Source of the DNA: 2-02-FULL-66-14 sp964651335
Lineage (GTDB): Bacteria > Pseudomonadota > Gammaproteobacteria > Burkholderiales > SG8-39
Length of the DNA: 64,000 bases
NCBI GenBank assembly: GCA_964651335.1
Contig: CAZYVT010000014.1
Span: 9,388-73,387, forward strand
Reading direction: 5' to 3'
Position 1 is the stretch's first letter, and each line of letters begins with the position of its first letter. Of this stretch, positions 1 to 8,616 are shown in pieces. Made by a program: the position numbers and the translations under genes. The notes under the pieces were generated by a model. That model made no database searches, was not told the DNA's origin, and worked only from the letters and a program-made list of their open reading frames with translations.

Positions 1-2665
1 CCGCGAGAACGGGGAGCAGCGCCGACAGCGCAATCGTCGACAGGACGAAGCCGGTCCAGACGACGGCAGCGTGCAGCGGCAGTGCCCATCCCGCCAGCAA
101 GGCGGCGACGCTCGCCGGCGCAGACAGCGACCGCCGCAGGTTATCCAGCATCTTCCAGCGGCCGATCGGCGGCAGCGCGCTTGCGCGCTCATGATCGCTC
201 GCGCTCCGATCTCCGACGGAGGCGTCGCCGCGGCCGAGAATCCACGGCAGCAATTGCCAGTCGCCGCGCACCCAGCGGTGCTGGCGTGCGGCGGCGACGT
301 CGTAGCGTGACGGAAACTCCTCGACCAGCTCGATATCGGAAGCGAGGCCGGCGCGGGCGAAGGTCCCCTCGAACAGGTCGTGACTGAGAAGCGTGTTTTC
401 GCGCACGCGGCCGTCGAGCGCGGCTTCGAAGGCGTCCACGTCGTAGATGCCCTTGCCGGTATAGGAGCCTTCGCCGAAGAGATCCTGGTACACGTCCGAG
501 ACGGCGGAGGCGTAAGGATCGATGCCGCTGGTGCTGGAGAAGATGCGCTGGAACAGCGACCCCTCGCGACCGATCGGCAGCGAAGGCGTTACGCGCGGCT
601 GCAGCACGCCATATCCTTCGACGACGCGCCGGGTGCCGGGATCGAAGCGCGGATGATTGAGCGGGTGCGCCACTTTGCCGACCAGCCGGCGCGCCGTTTC
701 CCGCGGCATCCGGGTATCGGCGTCGAGCGTGATGACGTACCGGACACCGGCAGGCAGTGCGCCGACACTTACGAAGGTCGTATCGGTTGCGCCGCGCAGC
801 AGACGGTTCAACTCGTGAAGCTTGCCGCGCTTGCGTTCCCACCCGATCCACCGCTTCTGCCTTTCGTTCCAGACCCGCCGGCGGTGGAGCAGGAGAAAGC
901 GCTCACCCGCGGCAGCGGGTCCATAGCGGCGATTCAGGCGGGCAATCCCTGCGGCGGCCGCCTCGAGGAGCGCATCATCTCCTGCAACGGTCTCGGTCGC
1001 GGCGTCCGTCCAGTCCGAGAGCAGTGCGAAATAAAGCTCGCCATCCGGACTTGCAAGGTGGTGGATCTCCAGACGCTCGATTTGTTCTTCCAGCGCGGCC
1101 TGCGTCGTGAGAAGGATCGGAACGGCGACCATCGTGCGCAGGTGCGAAGGGACGCCGTCGCGCAACTCCAGGCCCGGCAGGATCGTCGCACCGACCTCTC
1201 TCGTGACGCTGCGGTTCACGAGCGCCATCGCCGCATCGATCGACGGAATCAGCCCGAGCAGCGCAAGAAGAGCGAGCCACCAGCCTTCGACCCCCCTCAC
1301 CGCCAGTGCAAACAGCGGCAAAGAGAGAAGGATTGCAGCGACCATGATGACGCTGCCGATATAGCCGCCGATGCCGATCGTGACGTTGAAACGACGCAGC
1401 CAGCTGCGTATGGGGGCGCGAAATCCGACCGTCGCCTCGAACGCGCGGCGCCCCCCGGCGATCAGGTGGTAGCCAGGATCCCGCTCGCGGCCATCAGGAT
1501 CCCGCTCGCGGCCATCAGGATCCCGCTCGCGGCCATCAGGATCCCGCTCGCGGGATGGAGGATCGCGCTCGCGGCAATCCGAACCGCTTGCGGCCAGAAG
1601 AGCCGCTTGCGCAATCTCTATTTCCGTCAGTTTCGAGCCCCGCGCCAGCTCCTCGATCGCGCTGCGGTAGAGGTTGCGCGTCGGGAAATCCATGCTCGCG
1701 AAGTCGCTGCCGATCCGCAACGTGTCGTCGATAAGACTGACGCTCTCGACGAGCTCCGCCCAGTCGAAGTCGGAGATCAGCCGCATGCTCGTGATGATGT
1801 TGCGGACCGTCACGTTCGTCGCACCCTGTCTTTGGTGCTGGTCGCGCACGATCTCGTCGGCGGTCGTTCCCTGTGCCGCCAGGCGCTCGTCGAGCCACAT
1901 CAGCGCCCGGGTGACCTTCGGATCCTGGTCCCGCAGCCGTTGCACGAGCTGGACGGCGAAGGCTCCCGGCAAGGGTGCCCGTTCGTAATGCTGAAAGACC
2001 GGGCGGAACGATTCGGCCGGGTGCCCGGTCAGTCCCAGCAGCCGGTCGGCCAGCGCGTCCGCTTCCTGGCGCGCGGCCCGGCTGGTCACGATGCGCCGGG
2101 CCCCGCGTCGAAGATTCTCCACCAGAACGATCCGCAGCGTGATCGCGACCGCCCATAACTCTCCGATCGTCAGCGGCTGAACGCGCTGGTAGGCGCGCAC
2201 GAACCGGCGCAGCATCTCGGGGTCGAAGCGGCTGTCGGTATGAGCTACAAAGGCCCAGGCCACGCCGAGGACGCGCGGATAGCCGGCGAAAGGCCCGGTG
2301 GCCAGCTTCGGCAATTGCCGATAGTAGCCAGGTGGCAGATCGTCGCGGATTTCGCGGATCTGCTCTTCGACGAGATGGTAGTTGTCGAGCAGCCACTCGG
2401 CGGCCGGTGTAATGGCGCGGGCCTCGCCGACCGCAGTTGCGATGGCGCGATACGCTTTGAGCAGAACCGATTCGTTGTCCCTCAGTCGAGCGGCGAGAGA
2501 CCGTCCGGTCGTCGGCCGCGCGGTGATGGATTGGGCCGCTGCGAGGCTCTCGGCATGCTGCTCGAGACGCTCGATACTGAAGAGCTCCTCGCGGATGGAC
2601 TCTTCGTGATCCCATGGTGCAGCCTGCGACGCGCGCCCGAAGGCGCGAAAAACTGCCGATCTCAA
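1..2665 (-). CDS. ndvB: Cyclic beta-1,2-glucan synthase (N-terminal 888 residues; runs off the window)
   Basis: Inner-membrane glycosyltransferase (GT84 type) that builds periplasmic cyclic beta-1,2-glucan from UDP-glucose. The frame is open from about 2794 to the window edge. I chose TTG 2665 because GGAAAGG lies 5 nt upstream and the family opening IREELFSIERLEQHAESL follows at about residue 22. Membrane segments occur near residues 427-475. The GT core is visible as VITLDADTRMPR (about 640) and the QxxRW-like QHRWVRGDW (about 795). Full-length relatives have about 2,800 residues, so the C-terminal glycoside phosphorylase half lies outside the window. A 7-residue tandem repeat at residues 362-396 is not typical of the family. 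The divergent transglutaminase-like gene starts 106 bp away. Family assignment is firm; the exact start is inferred. Confidence 0.9.
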   Translation of the reverse strand, partial: MRSAVFRAFGRASQAAPWDHEESIREELFSIERLEQHAESLAAAQSITARPTTGRSLAARLRDNESVLLKAYRAIATAVGEARAITPAAEWLLDNYHLVEEQIREIRDDLPPGYYRQLPKLATGPFAGYPRVLGVAWAFVAHTDSRFDPEMLRRFVRAYQRVQPLTIGELWAVAITLRIVLVENLRRGARRIVTSRAARQEADALADRLLGLTGHPAESFRPVFQHYERAPLPGAFAVQLVQRLRDQDPKVTRALMWLDERLAAQGTTADEIVRDQHQRQGATNVTVRNIITSMRLISDFDWAELVESVSLIDDTLRIGSDFASMDFPTRNLYRSAIEELARGSKLTEIEIAQAALLAASGSDCRERDPPSRERDPDGRERDPDGRERDPDGRERDPGYHLIAGGRRAFEATVGFRAPIRSWLRRFNVTIGIGGYIGSVIMVAAILLSLPLFALAVRGVEGWWLALLALLGLIPSIDAAMALVNRSVTREVGATILPGLELRDGVPSHLRTMVAVPILLTTQAALEEQIERLEIHHLASPDGELYFALLSDWTDAATETVAGDDALLEAAAAGIARLNRRYGPAAAGERFLLLHRRRVWNERQKRWIGWERKRGKLHELNRLLRGATDTTFVSVGALPAGVRYVITLDADTRMPRETARRLVGKVAHPLNHPRFDPGTRRVVEGYGVLQPRVTPSLPIGREGSLFQRIFSSTSGIDPYASAVSDVYQDLFGEGSYTGKGIYDVDAFEAALDGRVRENTLLSHDLFEGTFARAGLASDIELVEEFPSRYDVAAARQHRWVRGDWQLLPWILGRGDASVGDRSASDHERASALPPIGRWKMLDNLRRSLSAPASVAALLAGWALPLHAAVVWTGFVLSTIALSALLPVLA
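1476..1580 (-). repeat. 21-bp in-frame tandem repeat inside ndvB
   Basis: Three identical 21-bp units (1476-1496, 1497-1517, 1518-1538) are followed by a partial fourth and a degenerate fifth copy. On the coding strand each unit encodes the charged heptapeptide GRERDPD. Because 21 is divisible by 3, copy-number change keeps the reading frame. The block lies just before the predicted membrane region of NdvB. Confidence 0.9.
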
Positions 2666-2771
2666 TGTGGCCTTTCCGGGTAACGACCACGGCTTCCCCA
2701 ACGACCAGGTCTGGTTAAACTGGCGGCAACGGTTCCCGTTCCTTGGACAATACTCCCCTTACGAGTCTGCG

Positions 2772-3650
2772 ATGAGTACTATTCTAGAAGTACGTCACAG
2801 GACCACGTATTCCTATGCGTCGCCCGTGACCTTTGGCGAGCACCGGCTGATGTTTCGACCCATTTCCGGCCATGATCTGCGGGTGATCGATTGGGATCTG
2901 ACCACCAACGTTCCGTGGGTCGCGCACTGGATTCAGGATACGTTCTCCAACTCGGTGGCTGTGGTGAATTTTCGCGAGCCGGCCGCCGAACTCGCCTTTG
3001 ATTGCCGATTCTCGGTCGAACATTACGGGGTGCGGAATCCAGAGCTGCCTCTGGAGCGCAGGGCGGAGAGACTCCCGCTCGAACTGACCCCTGACGAGTG
3101 GATCGACCTGAACGGCTTCCTGCGGCCGCATTCCCGGGATGCCATCGGCAGTGTCGCCGAGTGGGCGAGGGAAATGCTGCTCGCCGGCAACCACGAAACT
3201 CGTCCGGTCCTGCAGCACATGATGGATTACATGCGCGAACAGTTCGCCTATCAGGCCCGCGACGTGGAGGGGACGCAGGAGGCGCATGAAACGCTCCGCC
3301 TGCGGTCAGGAACCTGCCGGGACTATGCATGGCTGATGATCGAGGCCGTTCGCTGCCTGGGGCTCGCCGCCCGATTCGTCTCCGGGTATTACTACGATCC
3401 GATGCTGGACGGGGGCGGTGGAGCGCTGGTGGGGAGCGGTGCAACACACGCCTGGATGAACGTCTATCTTCCTGGCGCCGGCTGGGTATCCTACGACCCG
3501 ACCAACCGGTTGACGGAAGGACAGGAGCTGATCCGGGTTGCAATTGCCCGCCATCCGGCGCAGGCGGCCCCGCTGTCCGGGAGTTGGGTGGGGAAACCCG
3601 CCGACTACCGCGGGCTCGACGTCAAAGTGGATGTGCGCAGAATTGCTTAG
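2772..3650 (+). CDS. Transglutaminase-like cysteine peptidase family protein
   Basis: 292 residues with an N-terminal beta-domain (EVRHRTTYSYASPVTFGEH), as in bacterial transglutaminase-like proteins, followed by the papain-fold core. The catalytic triad is visible: Cys182 in RSGTCRDYAW, His226 in ATHAWMNVY and Asp242 in VSYDPTN. No signal peptide is seen, so it is probably cytoplasmic. I placed the start at ATG 2772 because the family-like sequence begins there; an in-frame upstream extension to 2667 would overlap the ndvB start. The substrate is unknown; members are thought to be peptidases or amidases. It is divergent from ndvB. Confidence 0.85.
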   Translation: MSTILEVRHRTTYSYASPVTFGEHRLMFRPISGHDLRVIDWDLTTNVPWVAHWIQDTFSNSVAVVNFREPAAELAFDCRFSVEHYGVRNPELPLERRAERLPLELTPDEWIDLNGFLRPHSRDAIGSVAEWAREMLLAGNHETRPVLQHMMDYMREQFAYQARDVEGTQEAHETLRLRSGTCRDYAWLMIEAVRCLGLAARFVSGYYYDPMLDGGGGALVGSGATHAWMNVYLPGAGWVSYDPTNRLTEGQELIRVAIARHPAQAAPLSGSWVGKPADYRGLDVKVDVRRIA

Positions 3651-3852
3651 CGCTCGCTGCGCGTGGTTCCTGGATTACGAAAGTTCGCGCAATTCCTACA
3701 CCTGCGGCTGCATTGCGCCCATAATGCGGGGGTCGAATTCGCTCTGGGTCCGTTTGCAGTTTCTTTCCGGCTGGCATTTTCGGTCCTCTCCCATCGGTAA
3801 TTTGATGCCTCGCATACTCTCGCGCGGGGCAACGCCAGACCTGGAGGACATC

Positions 3853-4059
3853 ATGTCTACCGGCACCGTGAAATTCTTCAACAGCACCAAAGGCTTCGGC
3901 TTCATTCAATCCGATGACGGATCGAAGGACGTGTTCGTGCACATTTCCGCGGTCGAGCGCTCCGGCCTCGGCACGCTGACCGAGAACCAGAAAATCTCGT
4001 TCGACCTGGAGCGGGGCACCAACGGCAAGACGTCCGCGACCAATCTGAAAGCCGTCTGA
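3853..4059 (+). CDS. cspA: Cold-shock domain protein (CspA family)
   Basis: 68-residue single-domain OB-fold RNA chaperone. Both nucleic-acid-binding motifs are present: RNP1 KGFGFIQ (residues 14-20) and RNP2 DVFVHI (26-31). A strong Shine-Dalgarno GGAGGA at 3843-3848 precedes ATG 3853. The 200 bp between the transglutaminase-like gene and this start contain no other gene. A long untranslated leader, as in other csp genes, is possible, but I could not identify a cold-box sequence with confidence. Confidence 0.95.
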   Translation: MSTGTVKFFNSTKGFGFIQSDDGSKDVFVHISAVERSGLGTLTENQKISFDLERGTNGKTSATNLKAV

Positions 4060-4139
4060 CGCCCCGCGGCGGGACGGCCGCCGCCGAAGGCGGGCTGCAG
4101 GCTTGGTAAACCCTGCCTGCGCCAGATGACATTTCCAAG

Positions 4140-4166
4140 CCCGCGGGTTACGGCATCACCCGCGGG
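4140..4166 (+). terminator. Perfect 9-bp hairpin downstream of cspA
   Basis: CCCGCGGGT (4140-4148) and ACCCGCGGG (4158-4166) form a perfect 9-bp stem with a 9-nt loop. No T-tract follows, so it may be a weak terminator, an RNA-stability element or only a structural repeat. It sits between cspA and the epimerase gene. Confidence 0.4.
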
Positions 4167-4264
4167 AAGACGTCACTCGATCAGGTCGTCAGCCCGCAGC
4201 AGGAGTCCCTGCGGGATCGCGAGGCCAAGCGTCTTCGCGGTCTTCTCACGAACAGGACTTACCC

Positions 4265-5203
4265 ATGGATGCCGCGCGCGTCCGAGCGATTCACGTCATC
4301 GATTCTCATACCGGTGGCGAGCCGACCCGCGTCGTCGTGGAAGGGGGGCCGCCGCTCGGCTCCGGAACGCTCCCGGAACTGCGCGACCGGTTCCGCGCTG
4401 AATTCGACCAATTTCGTTCAGCCGTCGTGAATGAACCGCGAGGCTCGGACGTTACGGTCGGCGCGCTGCTGGTTGAGCCATCGGACCGGTCCTGCGTTGC
4501 CGGCGTCATCTTTTTCCACAACGTCGGGTACCTGGGAATGTGCGGCCACGGCATGATTGGGGTAGTGGCCACGCTCAAGCATCTCGGCCGCATCGGGACC
4601 GGCGCTCACCGCATCGACACGCCGGTGGGGCCAGTCACCGCCACGCTGCATCCGGATGGACAGGTCTCGATCGAAAACGTACCCAGCTTCCGCAAGAGCA
4701 AGGCTGCGACAGTGGACGTGCAGGGGGTGGGACGCGTTGCCGGCGATATTGCGTGGGGCGGCAACTGGTTCTGTCTGGTCGAACAGCACGGCCAGGAACT
4801 GACGGTGAACAACGTCGCACAGCTCACCGAGTTCGCGTGGAAGATTCGCCAGGCCGTCAATGCGCAGGGATTCCCGGAGATTGACCATATCGAGTTGTTC
4901 GGTCCTCCCCGCGCCCCAGGGGCCCACGCCCGCAATTTTGTGCTTTGCCCCGGCAAGGCGTATGACCGCTCGCCCTGCGGAACGGGCACCAGCGCCAAGC
5001 TGGCGTGTCTCGCCGCTGACGGCAAGCTTGCCGAGGGCGTGACATGGGTCCAGGAGAGCATCATCGGCAGCACGTTCGCCGGCAGGTACCGGCGTGATGG
5101 CGACAAGATCATTCCCATCATCACCGGACGCGCGTTCGTCACTGGCGAGGCCCGGCTTCTGCTCGATGAGAGCGACCCTTTCTGCTGGGGAATCCGACGC
5201 TAA
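4265..5203 (+). CDS. Proline racemase / 4-hydroxyproline 2-epimerase family enzyme
   Basis: 312 residues. The two catalytic cysteines of the PLP-independent racemase fold are present: Cys93 in MCGHGMIG and Cys238 in SPCGTGTSAK. Both being Cys argues for racemase/epimerase activity rather than the Cys/Thr pairing of trans-3-hydroxyproline dehydratases. SHTGGEPTRVV near the N-terminus is also typical. The expected reaction interconverts trans-4-hydroxy-L-proline and cis-4-hydroxy-D-proline. The next gene is an Xaa-Pro aminopeptidase, so the pair may serve breakdown of proline- or hydroxyproline-rich peptides. No dedicated D-hydroxyproline oxidase genes are nearby, so the pathway role is inference. 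Confidence 0.88.
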   Translation: MDAARVRAIHVIDSHTGGEPTRVVVEGGPPLGSGTLPELRDRFRAEFDQFRSAVVNEPRGSDVTVGALLVEPSDRSCVAGVIFFHNVGYLGMCGHGMIGVVATLKHLGRIGTGAHRIDTPVGPVTATLHPDGQVSIENVPSFRKSKAATVDVQGVGRVAGDIAWGGNWFCLVEQHGQELTVNNVAQLTEFAWKIRQAVNAQGFPEIDHIELFGPPRAPGAHARNFVLCPGKAYDRSPCGTGTSAKLACLAADGKLAEGVTWVQESIIGSTFAGRYRRDGDKIIPIITGRAFVTGEARLLLDESDPFCWGIRR

Positions 5204-5264
5204 CGCCATCGGGAACGACAGACTCAGTTCCATCGACCGAAACTCTAGAAACGGAACCTGCCGC

Positions 5265-6548
5265 ATGCGACATCAACCGATCGATCCCCAACTCTTTGCC
5301 GAGAACCGTCAGCGCCTGCGGGAGTTGCTGCTCCCCGGTTCGCTGGCCGTTGTCAACGCCAATGACCTTCTGCCGGCCAACTCCGATGCCGTGCTGCGCA
5401 TGCAACCCAACTCGGACCTGTTTTACCTGACCGGGATCGAGCAGGAGGAAAGCGTTCTGCTGCTGGCCCCGGATGCGTTCGATGACAAGCTGCGGGAGGT
5501 GCTGTTCCTTCGCGAGCCCAACGAGCGCCTCAAGATCTGGGAGGGGCACAAGCTGTCGAAGGTAGAGGCGACGAGGATCTCGGGCATTCAGACCGTCAAG
5601 TGGCTATCGGAATGGCCGGCCGAATACCGCTCGCTGATGTGCGAGGTGGAGCATGTCTATCTCAACAGCAATGAGCACAAGAGGGCGGTGGTGGAGGTTC
5701 AGACCCGGGACGCCCGTTTCATCGCCGACACCCAGGCCGAATTTCCGCTGCACGATTACAAGCGGCTGACGCGCCTGATGCACCAGCTTCGGGCGTCCAA
5801 GAGCGAGCGAGAGCTGCAACTGGTTCGACAGGCCGTTGCCATCACCGGCAAGGGATTCCGGCGGGCCGCAAGGTTCGTCAAGCCGGGCGTGGCGGAGTAC
5901 GAAATTGAAGCGGTTTACGCCCACGAGTTCACTCGCCGGCGCGGGAAGTTCGCGTACAGCCCGATCATCGCGTCGGGGCCCAACGCGTGCGTGCTCCATT
6001 ACCTGAATAACGACCGGCGGTGCAGGGGCGGCGAGTTGCTCCTGCTGGACGTCGCAGCCTCTTACGCCAATTACAACGCGGACCTCACCCGAACCATCCC
6101 GGTCGGCGGCCGATACAGCCGCCGCCAGAAGCGGGTCTACAACGCCGTTCTTCGCGTGATGAAAGCGTCGATCAAGGGCGCGGTGGTCGGCAAGCTGCAC
6201 CGCGACTGGCAGAAGGAAGCCCAGGCGATGATGAATGACGAGTTGCTTTCGCTGGGGCTGATCAAGCGGGCGGAGATCAGGAAGCAGGCCGCCGACGAGC
6301 CGGCCTGCCGGAAATACTTCATGCACGGGCTGGGCCATCTGCTCGGACTCGATGTGCATGACGTGGGATTCATGAACCAGCCATTCGCGCCCGGATGGGT
6401 GCTCACCGTCGAGCCGGGGATCTACATCGCCGATGAAGGCTTCGGCGTCCGCATCGAGAACAACATTGTCGTCACGGAGGACGGCCCGGTCGATCTCACG
6501 GCGGGCATTCCGGTCGAAGCGGACGAAATCGAAGACCTGATGGCTTGA
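5265..6548 (+). CDS. pepP: Xaa-Pro aminopeptidase (aminopeptidase P)
   Basis: 427 residues with a creatinase-like N-domain followed by the pita-bread metallopeptidase domain. The dinuclear metal ligands are recognisable: Asp262 and Asp273 (LLLLDVAASY, NADLTRT), His354 in HGLGH, Glu383 in TVEPGIYI and Glu398 in RIENNIV. These sit close to the spacing in E. coli PepP. It removes N-terminal residues that precede proline. I placed the start at ATG 5265 because the family-like sequence begins there (MRHQPIDPQLFAENRQ); a longer upstream frame overlaps the epimerase gene and looks random. Confidence 0.93.
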   Translation: MRHQPIDPQLFAENRQRLRELLLPGSLAVVNANDLLPANSDAVLRMQPNSDLFYLTGIEQEESVLLLAPDAFDDKLREVLFLREPNERLKIWEGHKLSKVEATRISGIQTVKWLSEWPAEYRSLMCEVEHVYLNSNEHKRAVVEVQTRDARFIADTQAEFPLHDYKRLTRLMHQLRASKSERELQLVRQAVAITGKGFRRAARFVKPGVAEYEIEAVYAHEFTRRRGKFAYSPIIASGPNACVLHYLNNDRRCRGGELLLLDVAASYANYNADLTRTIPVGGRYSRRQKRVYNAVLRVMKASIKGAVVGKLHRDWQKEAQAMMNDELLSLGLIKRAEIRKQAADEPACRKYFMHGLGHLLGLDVHDVGFMNQPFAPGWVLTVEPGIYIADEGFGVRIENNIVVTEDGPVDLTAGIPVEADEIEDLMA

Positions 6549-6563
6549 CGTCCGCGAGCAGCC

Positions 6564-7259
6564 ATGAACGACATGCGCCGTTGGACCGCGGTCGTCGTCT
6601 ACGCGACCGCCATGGCGCTGCTCGAATCGGCGGCGGTCACGTATCTGCGAAACCTCCTGGGCCGCATCGATCCGTACCAGCCCGCGCCACTGCCCGTCGC
6701 GGTGGCGCTGATGTACACGGAAATAGCGCGCGAGACGGCGACGCTGGTGATGCTGGCCGCGGTGGCATGGCTGGCCGGGCGCAGTGGGCGGGGCCGCCTG
6801 GGCTACTTTCTGGTCGTCTTCGGCGTTTGGGATATTTTCTACTACGTCTTCCTGGTGCCCTTGAGCGGCTGGCCTCGCTCTCTGCTGGACTGGGACATCC
6901 TGTTCCTGATCCCTCTGCCCTGGTGGGGACCGGTGCTGGCGCCGGTCAGCATCGCCGCGCTGATGATCGCGGGTGGTACCCTGATCAGCCAGTTCGGGCA
7001 CGGGGAGGGGGCGCTGTGGCCTGGACGCGTGTCGTGGGGGCTGAGCTTGAGCGGCGCGCTGCTTGCGCTCTACGTCTTCATGGCCGATGCCCTGCATGCA
7101 CCGGACTGGAGCGAAGCGACGCTGCGGAATATCCTGCCGATCGAATTCAACTGGCCGCTGTTCGCAATTGCGCTGGCACTGATGAGCGTGCCCATCCTCG
7201 ACATGTTGCGGCGGCACTCCGCGAACATTGGATCGGACTCGGCGGGTGGGTCCCGCTGA
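6564..7259 (+). CDS. Integral membrane protein of unknown function
   Basis: 231 residues with about six hydrophobic spans (roughly 8-30, 45-70, 82-105, 115-140, 155-175, 195-215). It begins 15 bp after pepP on the same strand and could be co-transcribed. I see no transporter or enzyme signature and do not recognise the family. The coding frame is supported by the regular alternation of hydrophobic spans and short polar loops and by the absence of overlap with other genes. It is convergent with the oxygenase gene, 19 bp away. Confidence 0.75.
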   Translation: MNDMRRWTAVVVYATAMALLESAAVTYLRNLLGRIDPYQPAPLPVAVALMYTEIARETATLVMLAAVAWLAGRSGRGRLGYFLVVFGVWDIFYYVFLVPLSGWPRSLLDWDILFLIPLPWWGPVLAPVSIAALMIAGGTLISQFGHGEGALWPGRVSWGLSLSGALLALYVFMADALHAPDWSEATLRNILPIEFNWPLFAIALALMSVPILDMLRRHSANIGSDSAGGSR

Positions 7260-7278
7260 GGGCTGCGGAGAATCCGGT

Positions 7279-7938
7279 TCACCACAGCGGTCTGCTCAGG
7301 TGTTCCGTGAACTCCGAGAACATGACGTTGAAGCTGATGCTGATCCGCTCCTCGCCGCTGCGGTTCGCATCGACCGAATGCTGCAGCCAGGCGGGGAACA
7401 GGAGCAGGGTCCCGTTCGCCACGCGCACCACCACCTGATCGGTATTCTCGGTGCTGAGTTCCGTCACCGGCGGCCGCAGGATGGCGGTCTGCACCCGTGG
7501 ATCGTGGAAATTGATCGTATCTGCGCCCGCCCCGGAGCGCAGGTAGTAAGCGCCGCTCAGGAAGTTGTTGGGATGGCTGTGGGCGCGATGCGCCGCGCCC
7601 GCGGCGAGAACATTCGCCCAGCAACCGGTGATCTCCAGCGCGTCGTACCCGATGCGCAGGAAGCGGAGCACGCTCAAGGCGGCGTCCTCCACGCAGGACA
7701 CAAGATCCTTCAACGCGTCCAGCTGGTGCAGGTTCTGCTCCGACTGCCACCCCTCGCCCCGTGAAAGCGGAGGCAGCGCCCGCCTGATTGCGGCAAGCGA
7801 ATTCAGGATCCCTGCATCCATCGCTTGCCGGAGTTCCGGCTTGAGCTGGAACTTCCACACCAGGGTCGGAAACATCGGCACTACGTCCGAAGCTTCGAGC
7901 CAGCGCTGCGCTCTGCCCGATCTGCTGTTCTGGTGCAT
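7279..7938 (-). CDS. Putative 2-oxoglutarate/Fe(II) oxygenase
   Basis: 219 residues. The family start MFPTLVWKF appears at residue 22, so the true start may be ATG 7875 rather than 7938. The metal/cosubstrate region reads HSHPNNFLSGAYYL (His120/122), NFHDPR and, later, FPAWLQHSV (His187) with Arg198 in EERISISFN. This matches the layout of the TIGR02466-like group of putative 2OG-Fe(II) oxygenases. It is the last gene of the minus-strand operon that includes radical SAM, ATP-grasp and methyltransferase genes, suggesting oxidative tailoring of that pathway's product. The substrate is unknown. Confidence 0.8.
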   Translation of the reverse strand: MHQNSRSGRAQRWLEASDVVPMFPTLVWKFQLKPELRQAMDAGILNSLAAIRRALPPLSRGEGWQSEQNLHQLDALKDLVSCVEDAALSVLRFLRIGYDALEITGCWANVLAAGAAHRAHSHPNNFLSGAYYLRSGAGADTINFHDPRVQTAILRPPVTELSTENTDQVVVRVANGTLLLFPAWLQHSVDANRSGEERISISFNVMFSEFTEHLSRPLW

Positions 7939-7966
7939 CTGAGGAAAAGGCAACTTCGTTACGACC

Positions 7967-8605
7967 TCATTCACGCTGCACGGGAACTCGCCACACGCTC
8001 GCCAGCCAGGGCTGCTGTTCGCGCGGCAGGCCGGACGGGCGGTAATAGTGCACGAGTTCAAAATACCCCGCAGCCGACAGGTAACGGCGCCAGGTGTCCA
8101 GGTCATGGTACGCGCCGTAGCGTCCGCGGTTCCAACCTTCCTCGTTGTGGCCGTGTGGGTTCGAACTGAACAGCACGCCACCCGGTTTCAGGCTCGCATG
8201 CAGTTCCAGCAACACGCGCGGCAACTCCTGGCTGGGTACATGAAACAGCGCGGCGTTGGCGAATACGCCGTCGAAATGGCGATCCGGCAGTTCCAGCTTG
8301 AGGAAGTCCTGCTGCCACACTTCGCAGCCGCTGTGCGCGCGCGCCATAGCAGCCAGCCGCGCGGCGCCTTCCAGTCCTACCGCGATATGACCGAGACCGG
8401 CAAACGCCTTGAGGTCGCGCCCGGGCCCGCAGCCGAAGTCGAGGATCGTGAAAGGAGGCTCGCCTTCGATGTGCTGCAACAGCGCCGCGATGTTCTGGCT
8501 GACGTCATGGTTGCGCGTGCCTTCCCAGAAATCCCCGGCACGCTGGTTATAGTGTTCCAGTGTGCGCTCGACGAGCCCTTCGAGATCATGCGAACCCGGT
8601 TTCAT
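7967..8605 (-). CDS. Class I SAM-dependent methyltransferase
   Basis: 212 residues. SAM-binding motif I is ILDFGCGPGRD (residues 54-64), followed by the acidic end of strand 2 (VGLEGA) and a motif near FANAALFHVP. The fold is a small soluble Rossmann methyltransferase. The substrate cannot be deduced. It lies 11 bp downstream of the ATP-grasp gene and 28 bp upstream of the oxygenase gene, so it is very likely part of one operon. Confidence 0.85.
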   Translation of the reverse strand: MKPGSHDLEGLVERTLEHYNQRAGDFWEGTRNHDVSQNIAALLQHIEGEPPFTILDFGCGPGRDLKAFAGLGHIAVGLEGAARLAAMARAHSGCEVWQQDFLKLELPDRHFDGVFANAALFHVPSQELPRVLLELHASLKPGGVLFSSNPHGHNEEGWNRGRYGAYHDLDTWRRYLSAAGYFELVHYYRPSGLPREQQPWLASVWRVPVQRE

Positions 8606-8616
8606 GTGCGCAGGAT

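Noticed and set aside
380..2158. A 592-codon plus-strand frame opposite ndvB
   Set aside because: Antisense shadow of ndvB, with the tandem repeat reading as IRIPLAA repeats; no domain recognised.
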